From Gammaproteobacteria bacterium (lineage in GTDB: Bacteria > Pseudomonadota > Gammaproteobacteria > HK1), in contig JAJECB010000269.1 in NCBI GenBank assembly GCA_022822245.1, forward strand, positions 1-8,802: a stretch of DNA of 8,802 nt. Reading direction: 5' to 3'. Below the pieces are notes generated by a model that saw only the letters and a list, made by a program, of their open reading frames with translations, searched no databases and had not been told where the DNA came from. A program made the translations under genes and the position numbers. Of this stretch, positions 1 through 6,791 are shown one piece after another; the first letter of the stretch is position 1, and each line of letters begins with the position of its first letter.

Positions 1-890
1 AGGTCGGCGACCGGCTCGCCGCCCGAGTCGCGGCGGTTCTCGAGGGAAACGCTCGCCCCCATGCGCTCGAGGATCCGAAGCACGCCATCGCGGGTGGGGT
101 TGACGCCCACCCCCGGGAGCCGGACCCGGCCCCGCGGGGCAATGCAGGCTCCGACGAGGAAGAAGGCGGCGGAGGACAGGTCTCGGGGCACCGATATGGT
201 CTGCCCCGTCAGCTCGCCTCCGCCCGCGAGGGCGACTCCTTCCCGCGAGCGCTCCACCTCGTATCCGAAGCCGGCCAGCATCCGTTCGGTGTGATCACGG
301 CTGGGAGCCGACTCCTCTATCCGGGTGCGGCCGCGGGCGTACAGTCCCGCGAGCAGCAGGCAGGACTTCACCTGCGCGCTCGCCACCTCCAGGCGGTGCT
401 CGATTCCGGCGAGCCGCCGCCCGCCCTGCACCGTGAGCGGCGGGGTGCCGCCGGGAGCGGTCTCGACCCGCGCCCCCATCCGGGCCAGCGGCTCGGCGAT
501 CCGGCGCATGGGGCGGCGCGACAGCGATTCGTCCCCGACCAGCGTGGAGTCGAACGAGTGGCCGGCGAGCAGGCCCGCGAGCAGGCGAAGTCCGGTTCCC
601 GAATTCCCCAGGTAAAGGGGACCGGCCGGCCGGCGGAGCCCCTCGCGCCCCGCACCGCGGATCCACAGCGACCCCGCGTCGTCCGATACGACGGTGATCC
701 CGAGGGCCCGGACCGCGCGCAGCGTGGCGCGGGTGTCCTCCGCCTCGAGGAACCCGGTCACCTCGGTCTCCCCGTTCGCGATGGCGCCCAGCATCACCGC
801 CCGGTGCGAGACGGACTTGTCCCCCGGCACGCGCACCTCGCCCACGAACCTCCGGGCCGGCGGAACGGTCCAGAGAATCGGCCCGCTCAT
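1..890 (-). CDS. aroA: 3-phosphoshikimate 1-carboxyvinyltransferase (EPSP synthase), N-terminal two-thirds, runs off the left edge
   Basis: EPSP synthase joins shikimate-3-phosphate and phosphoenolpyruvate in the cytoplasm, the sixth step of the shikimate pathway. Reading the minus strand from the ATG at 890 gives 296 uninterrupted codons; the family is about 430 residues, so the C-terminal third lies outside the window. Visible motifs are PGDKSVSHRA (22-31), GNSGTG (95-100), SRRPMRRI (124-131), SAQVK (171-175), SRDHTE (197-202) and NPTR (264-267). GDKS, SAQ-x-K, R-x-H-x-E and N-x-T-R together form the 'class II' EPSP synthase signature. The residue matching the glyphosate-determining position is Gly98. 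The ATG is the only start between the tyrA stop and the first conserved motif, and its ribosome binding site is weak (GGATCGGA). It is the last visible gene of the block, 34 bases after tyrA; some relatives have a TyrA-AroA fusion, here the two are separate. cmk and rpsA would be expected next, outside the window. Confidence 0.96.
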   Translation of the reverse strand, partial: MSGPILWTVPPARRFVGEVRVPGDKSVSHRAVMLGAIANGETEVTGFLEAEDTRATLRAVRALGITVVSDDAGSLWIRGAGREGLRRPAGPLYLGNSGTGLRLLAGLLAGHSFDSTLVGDESLSRRPMRRIAEPLARMGARVETAPGGTPPLTVQGGRRLAGIEHRLEVASAQVKSCLLLAGLYARGRTRIEESAPSRDHTERMLAGFGYEVERSREGVALAGGGELTGQTISVPRDLSSAAFFLVGACIAPRGRVRLPGVGVNPTRDGVLRILERMGASVSLENRRDSGGEPVAD

Positions 891-924
891 TCCGATCCGC
901 CCGCGCCCGATCCCGGGGGGCTCG

Positions 925-1785
925 TCACCGTGATTCCTCCAGATAGGCATCGCGCGCGCTCTTGGCCCGGGCGAAGCGATCGAAGAGGGCGCCGCCGTCG
1001 CCGCGTCGCACCATCTGCGCGAGGTCGCCGATCCGGGCTCCGAACGCCTCGATCCGGTCCGCGATCGCCTCCCGGTTCTCGAGGCAGATGTCGCGCCACA
1101 TCACGGGGTCGGAGGAGGCGATGCGGCTGAAGTCGCGGAAGCCCCCCGCCGCGTACCGGAAGCAGTCACCCGGGCCGTCCGCGACGAGGTCCACGAGGGC
1201 GTAGGCGAGAAGGTGCGGAAGGTGGCTGACGGAGGCGAGGATCTCGTCGTGCGTGGCCGCGTCCATCCGATCCGTCTCCGCACCGGCCGCGCGCCACATC
1301 GCATCCACCCGCTCGACCGCCCCGGGGTCCGCGGCGTCCCCCGGGGTGAGGATGACCCGGCGGCCGTCGTAGAGGCTCTCGAAGGAGGCATCGACCCCGC
1401 TGTGCTCGGTGCCCGCGATGGGATGGGCGGGAACGAGGAAGGCCGGAACGCGGCCGAACGCGGCGCGGGCGGCGCGGAACACGGTCTGCTTGACGCTCCC
1501 CGCGTCGGTAAGCGCCGCTCGGGCGCCGAGCCCCGGGCGAAGCGCCCGGAAGACCTGCTCCATCGCCCCCATCGGGGTGCAGACGACGACCATGTCCGCC
1601 CCGCGGGCGGCCTCGGAGGCATCGAGGGACCAGCGGTCCACGACCCCGAGCTCGCGCGCGCGGCGCAGGTGCTCCTCGCGCCGGCTCGTCCCCACCACCT
1701 CGCCGACCGCGCCGGCGCGCCGCAGGGCGCGGGCGAGGGAGCCCCCGATGAGACCGACCCCGACGACGCAGAGGCGTTCGATCAC
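925..1785 (-). CDS. tyrA: Prephenate (or arogenate) dehydrogenase, TyrA family
   Basis: TyrA oxidatively decarboxylates prephenate to 4-hydroxyphenylpyruvate (or arogenate to tyrosine) in tyrosine synthesis. The protein is 286 residues, normal for a monofunctional TyrA: no chorismate mutase domain and no ACT domain. It shows the dinucleotide-binding loop GVGLIGG (9-15), a CTP motif (69-71), DAGSVK (94-99) and the active-site segment HPIAGTEHSG (121-130) with the catalytic histidine, followed by the all-helical C-terminal half. The end of the second beta strand reads GTSRR (32-36), with no Asp or Glu; this resembles NADP-preferring relatives such as cyanobacterial arogenate dehydrogenase, so NADP use is inferred. 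The start is a GTG because homology begins at once with the nucleotide-binding strand, and the GTG overlaps the serA stop by four bases (GTGA), which suggests coupled translation without a strong ribosome binding site. The choice between prephenate and arogenate cannot be read from sequence. Confidence 0.95.
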   Translation of the reverse strand: MIERLCVVGVGLIGGSLARALRRAGAVGEVVGTSRREEHLRRARELGVVDRWSLDASEAARGADMVVVCTPMGAMEQVFRALRPGLGARAALTDAGSVKQTVFRAARAAFGRVPAFLVPAHPIAGTEHSGVDASFESLYDGRRVILTPGDAADPGAVERVDAMWRAAGAETDRMDAATHDEILASVSHLPHLLAYALVDLVADGPGDCFRYAAGGFRDFSRIASSDPVMWRDICLENREAIADRIEAFGARIGDLAQMVRRGDGGALFDRFARAKSARDAYLEESR

Positions 1786-1836
1786 CCGGCCGGTCCCGGT
1801 CCCGATCCCGATCCGGGCCTCGATTCGATCACCCGG
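1777..1836. repeat. Thirteen-base direct repeats at the serA/tyrA junction
   Basis: The 13-base sequence TTCGATCACCCGG (plus strand) occurs at 1777-1789 and at 1824-1836, 47 bases apart. On the minus strand both copies read CCGGGTGATCGAA. The upstream copy encodes Val-Ile-Glu at SerA 386-388; the downstream copy contains the tyrA GTG start and encodes its first three residues. It could be the trace of a small duplication. Confidence 0.7.
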
Positions 1837-2987
1837 AGCGAGAGGATCCCCGGGGCGGCGGCGACCTGCTCGAGCACCTCCGGCTCGATGGGCCGCTCGA
1901 CGTCCACGAGGGTGTAGGCGATCGCGTCGCGCGACTTGTTCAGCATGTCGACGATGTTGTGCCCCGCCTCCCCGAGCGCGCTCGAGACCCGGCTGAGCAC
2001 GTTCGGGATGTTCCGGTTCGCGATCGCGAGCCTCACGGCGCCGTTCCGCGGCATGGCGGCGTCGGGGAAGTTGACCGACCCCTCGACGTTCCCGTCCTCG
2101 AGAAAGCCCCGCAGCCGCTCGGCGGCCACGATCGCGCAGTTCTCGCGGGCCTCGCGGGTGGACGCCCCGAGGTGGGGAAGCTGGATCGCGCGGTTGTCGC
2201 CCCGGAACGCCGGCGAGGGGAAGTCGGTGACGTAGGCGAGGATCCTTCCCGAGTCGAGCCCGGCCCGCACCGCCTCCTCGTCCACCACCTCGGCCCGCGA
2301 GAAATTGAGGAGGACGACCCGCCCCCGGAACCGGCCGAGCCGCTCGGCGCTCACGAGGTTGCGGGTCGCGTCGACGAGGGGCACGTGCAGGCTTACCGCG
2401 TCGGCCCGGCCGATCAGCTCCTCGAGCGACCCGGCCGGCCGCACCTCCGAGGAGAGCTCCCACGCCCGGGTGAGGGTGAGCTGGGGGTCGTAACCGATGA
2501 CCTCCATGCCGAGGGCCCGGGCGGCGTTGGCGACCCGGACCCCGACCGCCCCGAGGCCGACGACCCCGAGCACCCGTCCCGGCAGCTCGAAGCCGTCGAA
2601 CTGCCGCTTCCCCTCCTCCACGGCCCGTTCGAGAGCCTCCCCCTCCACGTTGAGCCCGTGCACGAAGCGAAGCGCCGGCAGCACGTTGCGCGCCGCCATG
2701 AGCAGCCCCGCGAGGACCAGCTCCTTGACCGCGTTGGCGTTCGCGCCGGGCGTGTTGAATACCGGCACGCCGGCCTCGCTCAAGCGGGCGACGGGGATGT
2801 TGTTGACCCCGACCCCGGCCCGGGCCACCGCCTGCACGCTGTCCGGAAGCGGGTCCGCACGCAGATCCGCGGAGCGAAGGAGGATCGCGTCCGGCCGCTC
2901 GAACTCCGGCCCGGTCCGGTAGCGGTCGGGCGGAAAGCGATCGAGCCCCGCCCGCGCGATGTCGTCGAGCACCCGGATCCGGAACAT
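1782..2987 (-). CDS. serA: D-3-phosphoglycerate dehydrogenase, compact ~400-residue form with C-terminal ACT domain
   Basis: SerA oxidises 3-phosphoglycerate to 3-phosphohydroxypyruvate, the first step of serine synthesis and the step that feeds SerC, encoded just upstream. The 401-residue protein has a substrate-binding half with GVGVNNI (58-64) and NTPGANANAVKE (78-89), a Rossmann domain with GLGAVG (144-149) and Asp167 for the NAD ribose, catalytic Arg231 in NFSRAEVVDEEA, His272 in LPHLGAST, and an ACT domain from about 318 to 393 for likely serine feedback. Between Arg231 and His272 it reads YVTDFP and lacks the glutamate of the usual DVF-x-x-EP motif, as I recall for the compact Firmicutes/Bacteroidetes-type enzymes. 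The C-terminal 14 residues are a Gly/Ser/Pro tail made by a tandem hexamer repeat. The ATG overlaps the serC stop by one base (TGATG). Other NAD-dependent 2-hydroxyacid dehydrogenase activity is possible, but the ACT domain and serC neighbour argue for SerA. Confidence 0.9.
   Translation of the reverse strand: MFRIRVLDDIARAGLDRFPPDRYRTGPEFERPDAILLRSADLRADPLPDSVQAVARAGVGVNNIPVARLSEAGVPVFNTPGANANAVKELVLAGLLMAARNVLPALRFVHGLNVEGEALERAVEEGKRQFDGFELPGRVLGVVGLGAVGVRVANAARALGMEVIGYDPQLTLTRAWELSSEVRPAGSLEELIGRADAVSLHVPLVDATRNLVSAERLGRFRGRVVLLNFSRAEVVDEEAVRAGLDSGRILAYVTDFPSPAFRGDNRAIQLPHLGASTREARENCAIVAAERLRGFLEDGNVEGSVNFPDAAMPRNGAVRLAIANRNIPNVLSRVSSALGEAGHNIVDMLNKSRDAIAYTLVDVERPIEPEVLEQVAAAPGILSLRVIESRPGSGSGPGPAG
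1791..1814. repeat. Four tandem hexamers at the 3' end of serA
   Basis: The plus strand reads two copies of CGGTCC then two of CGATCC; on the minus strand this is GGATCG twice then GGACCG twice. It encodes the Gly-Ser-Gly-Ser-Gly-Pro-Gly-Pro part of the SerA tail. Each unit is two codons, so changes in copy number would keep the frame. Confidence 0.75.
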
Positions 2988-4069
2988 CAGCCGTGAAGAC
3001 GCTCGAAATCCTCGAGGAACGCCACCAGGCGCTCGACTCCCGCCTCCGGCATCGCGTTGTAGATGCTCGCGCGCATGCCGCCGAGGGCGCGATGACCCTT
3101 GAGCCCGATGAAGCCCGCGTCCGCGGCCGCCTCGAGGAACACGGGGTCGAGGGCCGCGTCGGCCAGCTCGAACGAGACGTTCATCCGGGAGCGGACCCCG
3201 GGCTCGATCCGGTTCGCGTAGAGGCCCGACGCGTCGATCGCCCGGTACAGGCGCCCGGCCTTGCGCTCGTTCCGTTCGGCCATGGCCGCGACCCCGCCTT
3301 CGCCCTCGATCCACTCGAGCACCAGGGACGCGACGTACCACGCGAAGGTGCACGGAGTGTTGGCCATGGACCCGGACGAGGCCTGGGCGGAGTAGCGGAT
3401 GACGGTCGGGGTGAGGGGGTGGGCGCGGTCGAGCAGGTCCTCGCGCACGATGACGACGGTGAGGCCCGACACCCCCATGTTCTTCTGCGCGCCCGCGTAG
3501 ATGACTCCGAAGCGTCCGACGTCGACCGGGCCCGAAAGGATGTTCGAGGACATGTCGCAGACGAGGGGCGTCGCGCCCCCGTCCGGGACCGAACGGAACT
3601 CGACCCCGGCGATGGTCTCGTTCGCGACGTAGTGCAGGTAGGCCGAGTCCGGCGCGACGTCCCACTCCTCGCGGGCCGGTATGGAGCGGTAGCCGTCCCC
3701 CTCCGAGGATGCGGCCACCCGCACCCGGCAGAGCCGCCGCGCCTCCGCGATGGCGCGCGCCGACCACGCCCCGGTGTCGACGTAGCTCGCCGTCCCCCCT
3801 TCTCCGGCGAGGTTGAGCGGCACCGCCGCGAACTGCATCTGCGCGCCGCCGGAGAGGAACAGCACGCGATGGCGGTCGGGGATCGCCATCAGCCGCCGGA
3901 GGCGCGCCTCGAGCTCCGCCGCGAGCTCCATGAAGGGTCCGCCCCGGTGGCTGAGCTCGACTACCGAGACGCCGGTGCCGTTCCAGTCGGGGAACTCGTC
4001 CCGGATCCGCTCGACGACCGGGGCGGGCAGCGCGGAAGGACCCGCGCTGAAGTTGACGATTCCTTTCAT
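2987..4069 (-). CDS. serC: Phosphoserine aminotransferase
   Basis: SerC is a cytoplasmic PLP enzyme that converts 3-phosphohydroxypyruvate and glutamate to O-phosphoserine; in many proteobacteria it also serves pyridoxal phosphate synthesis. The 360 residues match the E. coli length of 362. The N-terminus NFSAGPSALP (6-15) is the family hallmark, followed by ELSHRGGPF (38-46), SGGAQMQFAAVP (73-84), the Asp172-Ser-Ser-Asn segment and the Schiff-base Lys196 in AGAQKNMG. The ATG at 4069 is chosen because homology begins four residues later. In-frame ATGs at 4135, 4129 and 4123 would add up to 22 low-complexity residues encoded inside the gyrA tail. The start lies four bases after the gyrA stop, and AGGAG abuts the ATG with no spacer, so initiation probably depends on ribosomes finishing gyrA. 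The stop overlaps serA by one base, placing two consecutive serine-pathway enzymes on one mRNA. Confidence 0.96.
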   Translation of the reverse strand: MKGIVNFSAGPSALPAPVVERIRDEFPDWNGTGVSVVELSHRGGPFMELAAELEARLRRLMAIPDRHRVLFLSGGAQMQFAAVPLNLAGEGGTASYVDTGAWSARAIAEARRLCRVRVAASSEGDGYRSIPAREEWDVAPDSAYLHYVANETIAGVEFRSVPDGGATPLVCDMSSNILSGPVDVGRFGVIYAGAQKNMGVSGLTVVIVREDLLDRAHPLTPTVIRYSAQASSGSMANTPCTFAWYVASLVLEWIEGEGGVAAMAERNERKAGRLYRAIDASGLYANRIEPGVRSRMNVSFELADAALDPVFLEAAADAGFIGLKGHRALGGMRASIYNAMPEAGVERLVAFLEDFERLHG

Positions 4070-4076
4070 CTCCTCA
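4070..4076 (-). promoter_or_regulatory. gyrA stop codon merged with the serC ribosome binding site
   Basis: On the minus strand the gyrA stop and the serC start read TGAGGAGATG. The Shine-Dalgarno-like GAGGAG begins inside the TGA stop and ends directly at the ATG, leaving no spacer where 5-9 bases are usual. This favours termination-reinitiation coupling over independent initiation, but that is an inference. Confidence 0.55.
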
Positions 4077-6710
4077 GCCCGGGACGTCGGCCGCGCCGTC
4101 TCCGACTCCGTCGGCCCCGCCATCGGCATCGCCAACTTCCGTCTCGCCGTCTCCTTCCCCGTTTTCGTCCACGGCCCGGTCGAGGCTCACCAGCCGGCGG
4201 TCCGAATCGGGGCGGATGACCCGGACCCCCTGGGTGTTGCGGCCGACGAGCGAGATCTCCTCCACCCCGGTACGCATCAGGGTGCCGGAGTCGGTGATCA
4301 GCACCACCTCGTCTCCCTCCTCGACGAGCAGCGCTCCCACCACGTCGCCGTTCCGCGACGATGTCTTGATCGCGATGAGTCCCTTGCCGCCCCGCCCCTG
4401 GAGCCGGAACTCCTCGACGGCGGTCCGCTTCCCGAAGCCGTTCTCGGTGACCGACAGCACCTGCCCGGAACTGGCCACGATGAGGGAGATGACCCGCTCC
4501 CCGTCCCCGAGCTGCATCCCGCGGACCCCGCGCGAAGTGCGGCCCATGGCCCGCACGTCGCGCTCCCGGAACCGGATCGCCTTGCCCCCGCTCGAGAAGA
4601 GCATGATGTCGCGCTCGCCGTCGGTGAGCACGACGCCGGCGAGGGAATCGCCCTCGTCGAGGTGCACCGCGATGATGCCGGCGCTCCGCGGGCGCGAGAA
4701 CGCGGCGAGCTCGGTCTTCTTGACGATCCCCTCCCGGGTCGCCATGAAGACGTAGCCGCCCTGGCCGAAATCCCGCACCGGGAGCACCGCGCTGATGCGC
4801 TCACCTTGCGAGTCCGGCAGGAGGTTGACGATCGGCGTGCCGCGCGCCGCGGCGCCCGCCTGGGGGATCTCGTAGACCTTGAGCCAGTAGGCGCGGCCGC
4901 GATCGGAGAAGCAGAGCAGGGTGTCGTGCGTATGGGCGATGAACAGCCGGTCGACGAAGTCCTCCTGCTTGGTCCGGGTGGCGGTCCGGCCGCGGCCCCC
5001 GCGCCGCTGCGCCCGGTACTCGCCGAGGGGGCGCGCCTTCACGTAGTTCTCGTGGGACAGGGTCACCACCATGTCCTCCGGGGTGACGAGGTCCTCCCGA
5101 TCGAAGCCCCGGAACGAGGGCTCGATGGAGGTCCGGCGCGGGTCGGTCGCGAACCGGGTCCGGATGTCGACGAGCTCCTCGCGGATCACCGAAAGGAGGC
5201 GGTCGGGGTCTTCCAGGATCTCCACGAGGTTCTTGATTCGTTCAATGAGCTCCTTGTATTCGTTGACGATCCTGTCCTGCTCGAGCCCGGTCAGGCGATT
5301 GAGGCGCATGTCGAGGATGGCCTGGGCCTGGGTCGCGGACAGGCGATAGACGTCCTTCCGCGCATCGGCCCCCGTGGCGGACCGCTCGATTCCGAAGCCC
5401 TCCTCGTCCTCGGGCCGGGTGAGGTCGGCGCCGTCCTCGAGCAGGGCGACGACCACCCCGGGCTCCCAGAGCCGGGCGGTCAGCCCCTCGCGCGCCTCCG
5501 CCGGGCTCGCCGCGGCGCGGATGAGCGCGATCACCTCGTCGATGTTCGCCAGGGCCACCGCAAGCCCCTCCAGGACGTGCGCCCGCGCCCGCGCCCGCTT
5601 GAGCTCGAAGATCGTGCGCCGCGTCACCACCTCGCGCCGGTGGCGGATGAAGCCCCGGATGACCTGCTTCAGATTGAGGGTGCGTGGCTGGCCGTCGACC
5701 AGCGCCACCATGTTGATCCCGAACACCGTCTCGAGCTGGGTGTGCCGATAAAGCCGGTTCAGGAGCACCTCGGGAACCGCATCCCGGCGCACCTCGGCCA
5801 CGACCCGGATCCCGTCCTTGTCCGACTCGTCGCGGAGCTCGGCAATGCCCTCGATCTTGCGGGCGCGAACGAGCTCGGCGATCTTTTCGATGAGCCTCGC
5901 CTTGTTCACCTGGTAGGGGATCTCGGTGAACACCACCCGCGAGCGCTCGTTGCCCTCCCCCTCCTCCACGTGGGCCACCGCCCGGAGGTAGATGCGCCCG
6001 CGCCCGGTGTGGTACGCCTCGCGGATCCCGACCGCGCCGTTGATGGTGGCGCCGGTCGGGAAATCGGGGCCGGGAAGGTGCTCCATCAGCCCTTCGATAC
6101 CGATGTCGGGGTCGTCCAGGTAGGCAATGCAGGCGTCGAGCACCTCGCGGGCGTTGTGGGGGGGCACGTTCGTCGCCATGCCCACCGCGATCCCGGCCGA
6201 GCCGTTCACGAGGAGGTTCGGGACGCGGGTCGGCAGGACCACCGGCTCGCGTTCGGAGCCGTCGTAGTTCGGGACGAAGTCGACCGTCTCCTTGTCGAGG
6301 TCGGCCAGCAGCTCGTGGGCAATCCGCGCCATCCGGATCTCGGTGTAGCGCATCGCGGCCGGCGAATCGCCGTCCACGGAGCCGAAGTTGCCCTGGCCGT
6401 CGACGAGCATCTCGCGCATCGAGAACGGCTGAGCCATCCGGACGATCGCGTCGTAGACCGCGGTCTCGCCGTGCGGGTGGTACTTGCCGATGACGTCGCC
6501 GACGACGCGGGCGGACTTCTTGTACGGCCGGTTCCAGTCGTTGCCGAGCTCGTTCATCGCGTAGAGAACGCGCCGGTGCACCGGCTTCAGCCCGTCCCGC
6601 ACATCCGGCAGGGCACGCCCCACGATGACGCTCATCGCGTAGTCGAGGTAGGACTGCCGAAGCTCCTCCTCGATGTTTACGTAGCGGATTTCGTGGGCAA
6701 ATTCAGCCAT
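4074..6710 (-). CDS. gyrA: DNA gyrase subunit A
   Basis: GyrA is the breakage-reunion subunit of the A2B2 gyrase that introduces negative supercoils. The protein has 878 residues (E. coli 875). Its N-terminus is collinear with the E. coli protein: the quinolone-resistance region reads [10 protein letters not shown], with Glu82, Thr83 and Asp87 at the E. coli numbers, and the catalytic Tyr122 lies in AAMRYTE. The central part carries the tower and coiled-coil gate, with [13 protein letters not shown] before the C-terminal domain. The GyrA box QRRGGRG (568-574) opens the beta-pinwheel that wraps DNA and separates GyrA from ParC. About the last 32 residues form a Gly/Asp/Glu-rich tail, as in other proteobacterial GyrA. 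The ATG at 6710 gives the standard MAEFA-type start with a modest GAGAG site upstream. It is followed closely by serC, the usual gammaproteobacterial neighbour; a promoter probably lies in the 3' end of pheA. Thr83 is wild type in P. aeruginosa, so resistance is not implied. Confidence 0.98.
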   Translation of the reverse strand: MAEFAHEIRYVNIEEELRQSYLDYAMSVIVGRALPDVRDGLKPVHRRVLYAMNELGNDWNRPYKKSARVVGDVIGKYHPHGETAVYDAIVRMAQPFSMREMLVDGQGNFGSVDGDSPAAMRYTEIRMARIAHELLADLDKETVDFVPNYDGSEREPVVLPTRVPNLLVNGSAGIAVGMATNVPPHNAREVLDACIAYLDDPDIGIEGLMEHLPGPDFPTGATINGAVGIREAYHTGRGRIYLRAVAHVEEGEGNERSRVVFTEIPYQVNKARLIEKIAELVRARKIEGIAELRDESDKDGIRVVAEVRRDAVPEVLLNRLYRHTQLETVFGINMVALVDGQPRTLNLKQVIRGFIRHRREVVTRRTIFELKRARARAHVLEGLAVALANIDEVIALIRAAASPAEAREGLTARLWEPGVVVALLEDGADLTRPEDEEGFGIERSATGADARKDVYRLSATQAQAILDMRLNRLTGLEQDRIVNEYKELIERIKNLVEILEDPDRLLSVIREELVDIRTRFATDPRRTSIEPSFRGFDREDLVTPEDMVVTLSHENYVKARPLGEYRAQRRGGRGRTATRTKQEDFVDRLFIAHTHDTLLCFSDRGRAYWLKVYEIPQAGAAARGTPIVNLLPDSQGERISAVLPVRDFGQGGYVFMATREGIVKKTELAAFSRPRSAGIIAVHLDEGDSLAGVVLTDGERDIMLFSSGGKAIRFRERDVRAMGRTSRGVRGMQLGDGERVISLIVASSGQVLSVTENGFGKRTAVEEFRLQGRGGKGLIAIKTSSRNGDVVGALLVEEGDEVVLITDSGTLMRTGVEEISLVGRNTQGVRVIRPDSDRRLVSLDRAVDENGEGDGETEVGDADGGADGVGDGAADVPG

Positions 6711-6756
6711 GGCTCTCGCGCCCGACGCCGCGGGCTCGAGCTGGGGAAGCGGCGGG

Positions 6757-6783
6757 GCGGGTACGTGGAATCACGACACCCGC
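6757..6783 (-). other. Hairpin in the pheA-gyrA gap, near the predicted 5' end of the gyrA mRNA
   Basis: The 81-base gap between pheA and gyrA contains an imperfect inverted repeat. Outer arms GCGGGT and ACCCGC pair fully, then comes one G-U pair and a bulged U, then inner arms CGTG and CACG around the four-base loop ATTC, for about 11 base pairs. No T-tract follows on either strand, so it is not a standard intrinsic terminator. If transcription starts near 6787 from the TAGAAT box at 6794-6799, the hairpin would sit about four bases from the 5' end, where it could protect the gyrA transcript or act as an attenuator. This role is inferred. Confidence 0.4.
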
Positions 6784-6791
6784 AGGGCAGC

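Noticed and set aside
291..1130. A 279-codon plus-strand frame at the left end
   Set aside because: It overlaps aroA and tyrA on the opposite strand, is made of Arg/Pro/Gly-rich low-complexity sequence and shows no motif.
4074..6710. ParC (topoisomerase IV) rather than GyrA
   Set aside because: The intact GyrA box, the 878-residue length, the full pinwheel domain and the serC neighbour all fit GyrA.
6757..6783. Intrinsic terminator for pheA
   Set aside because: The hairpin is good but no T-tract follows it in the pheA direction, so I kept it only as a hairpin of unknown role.
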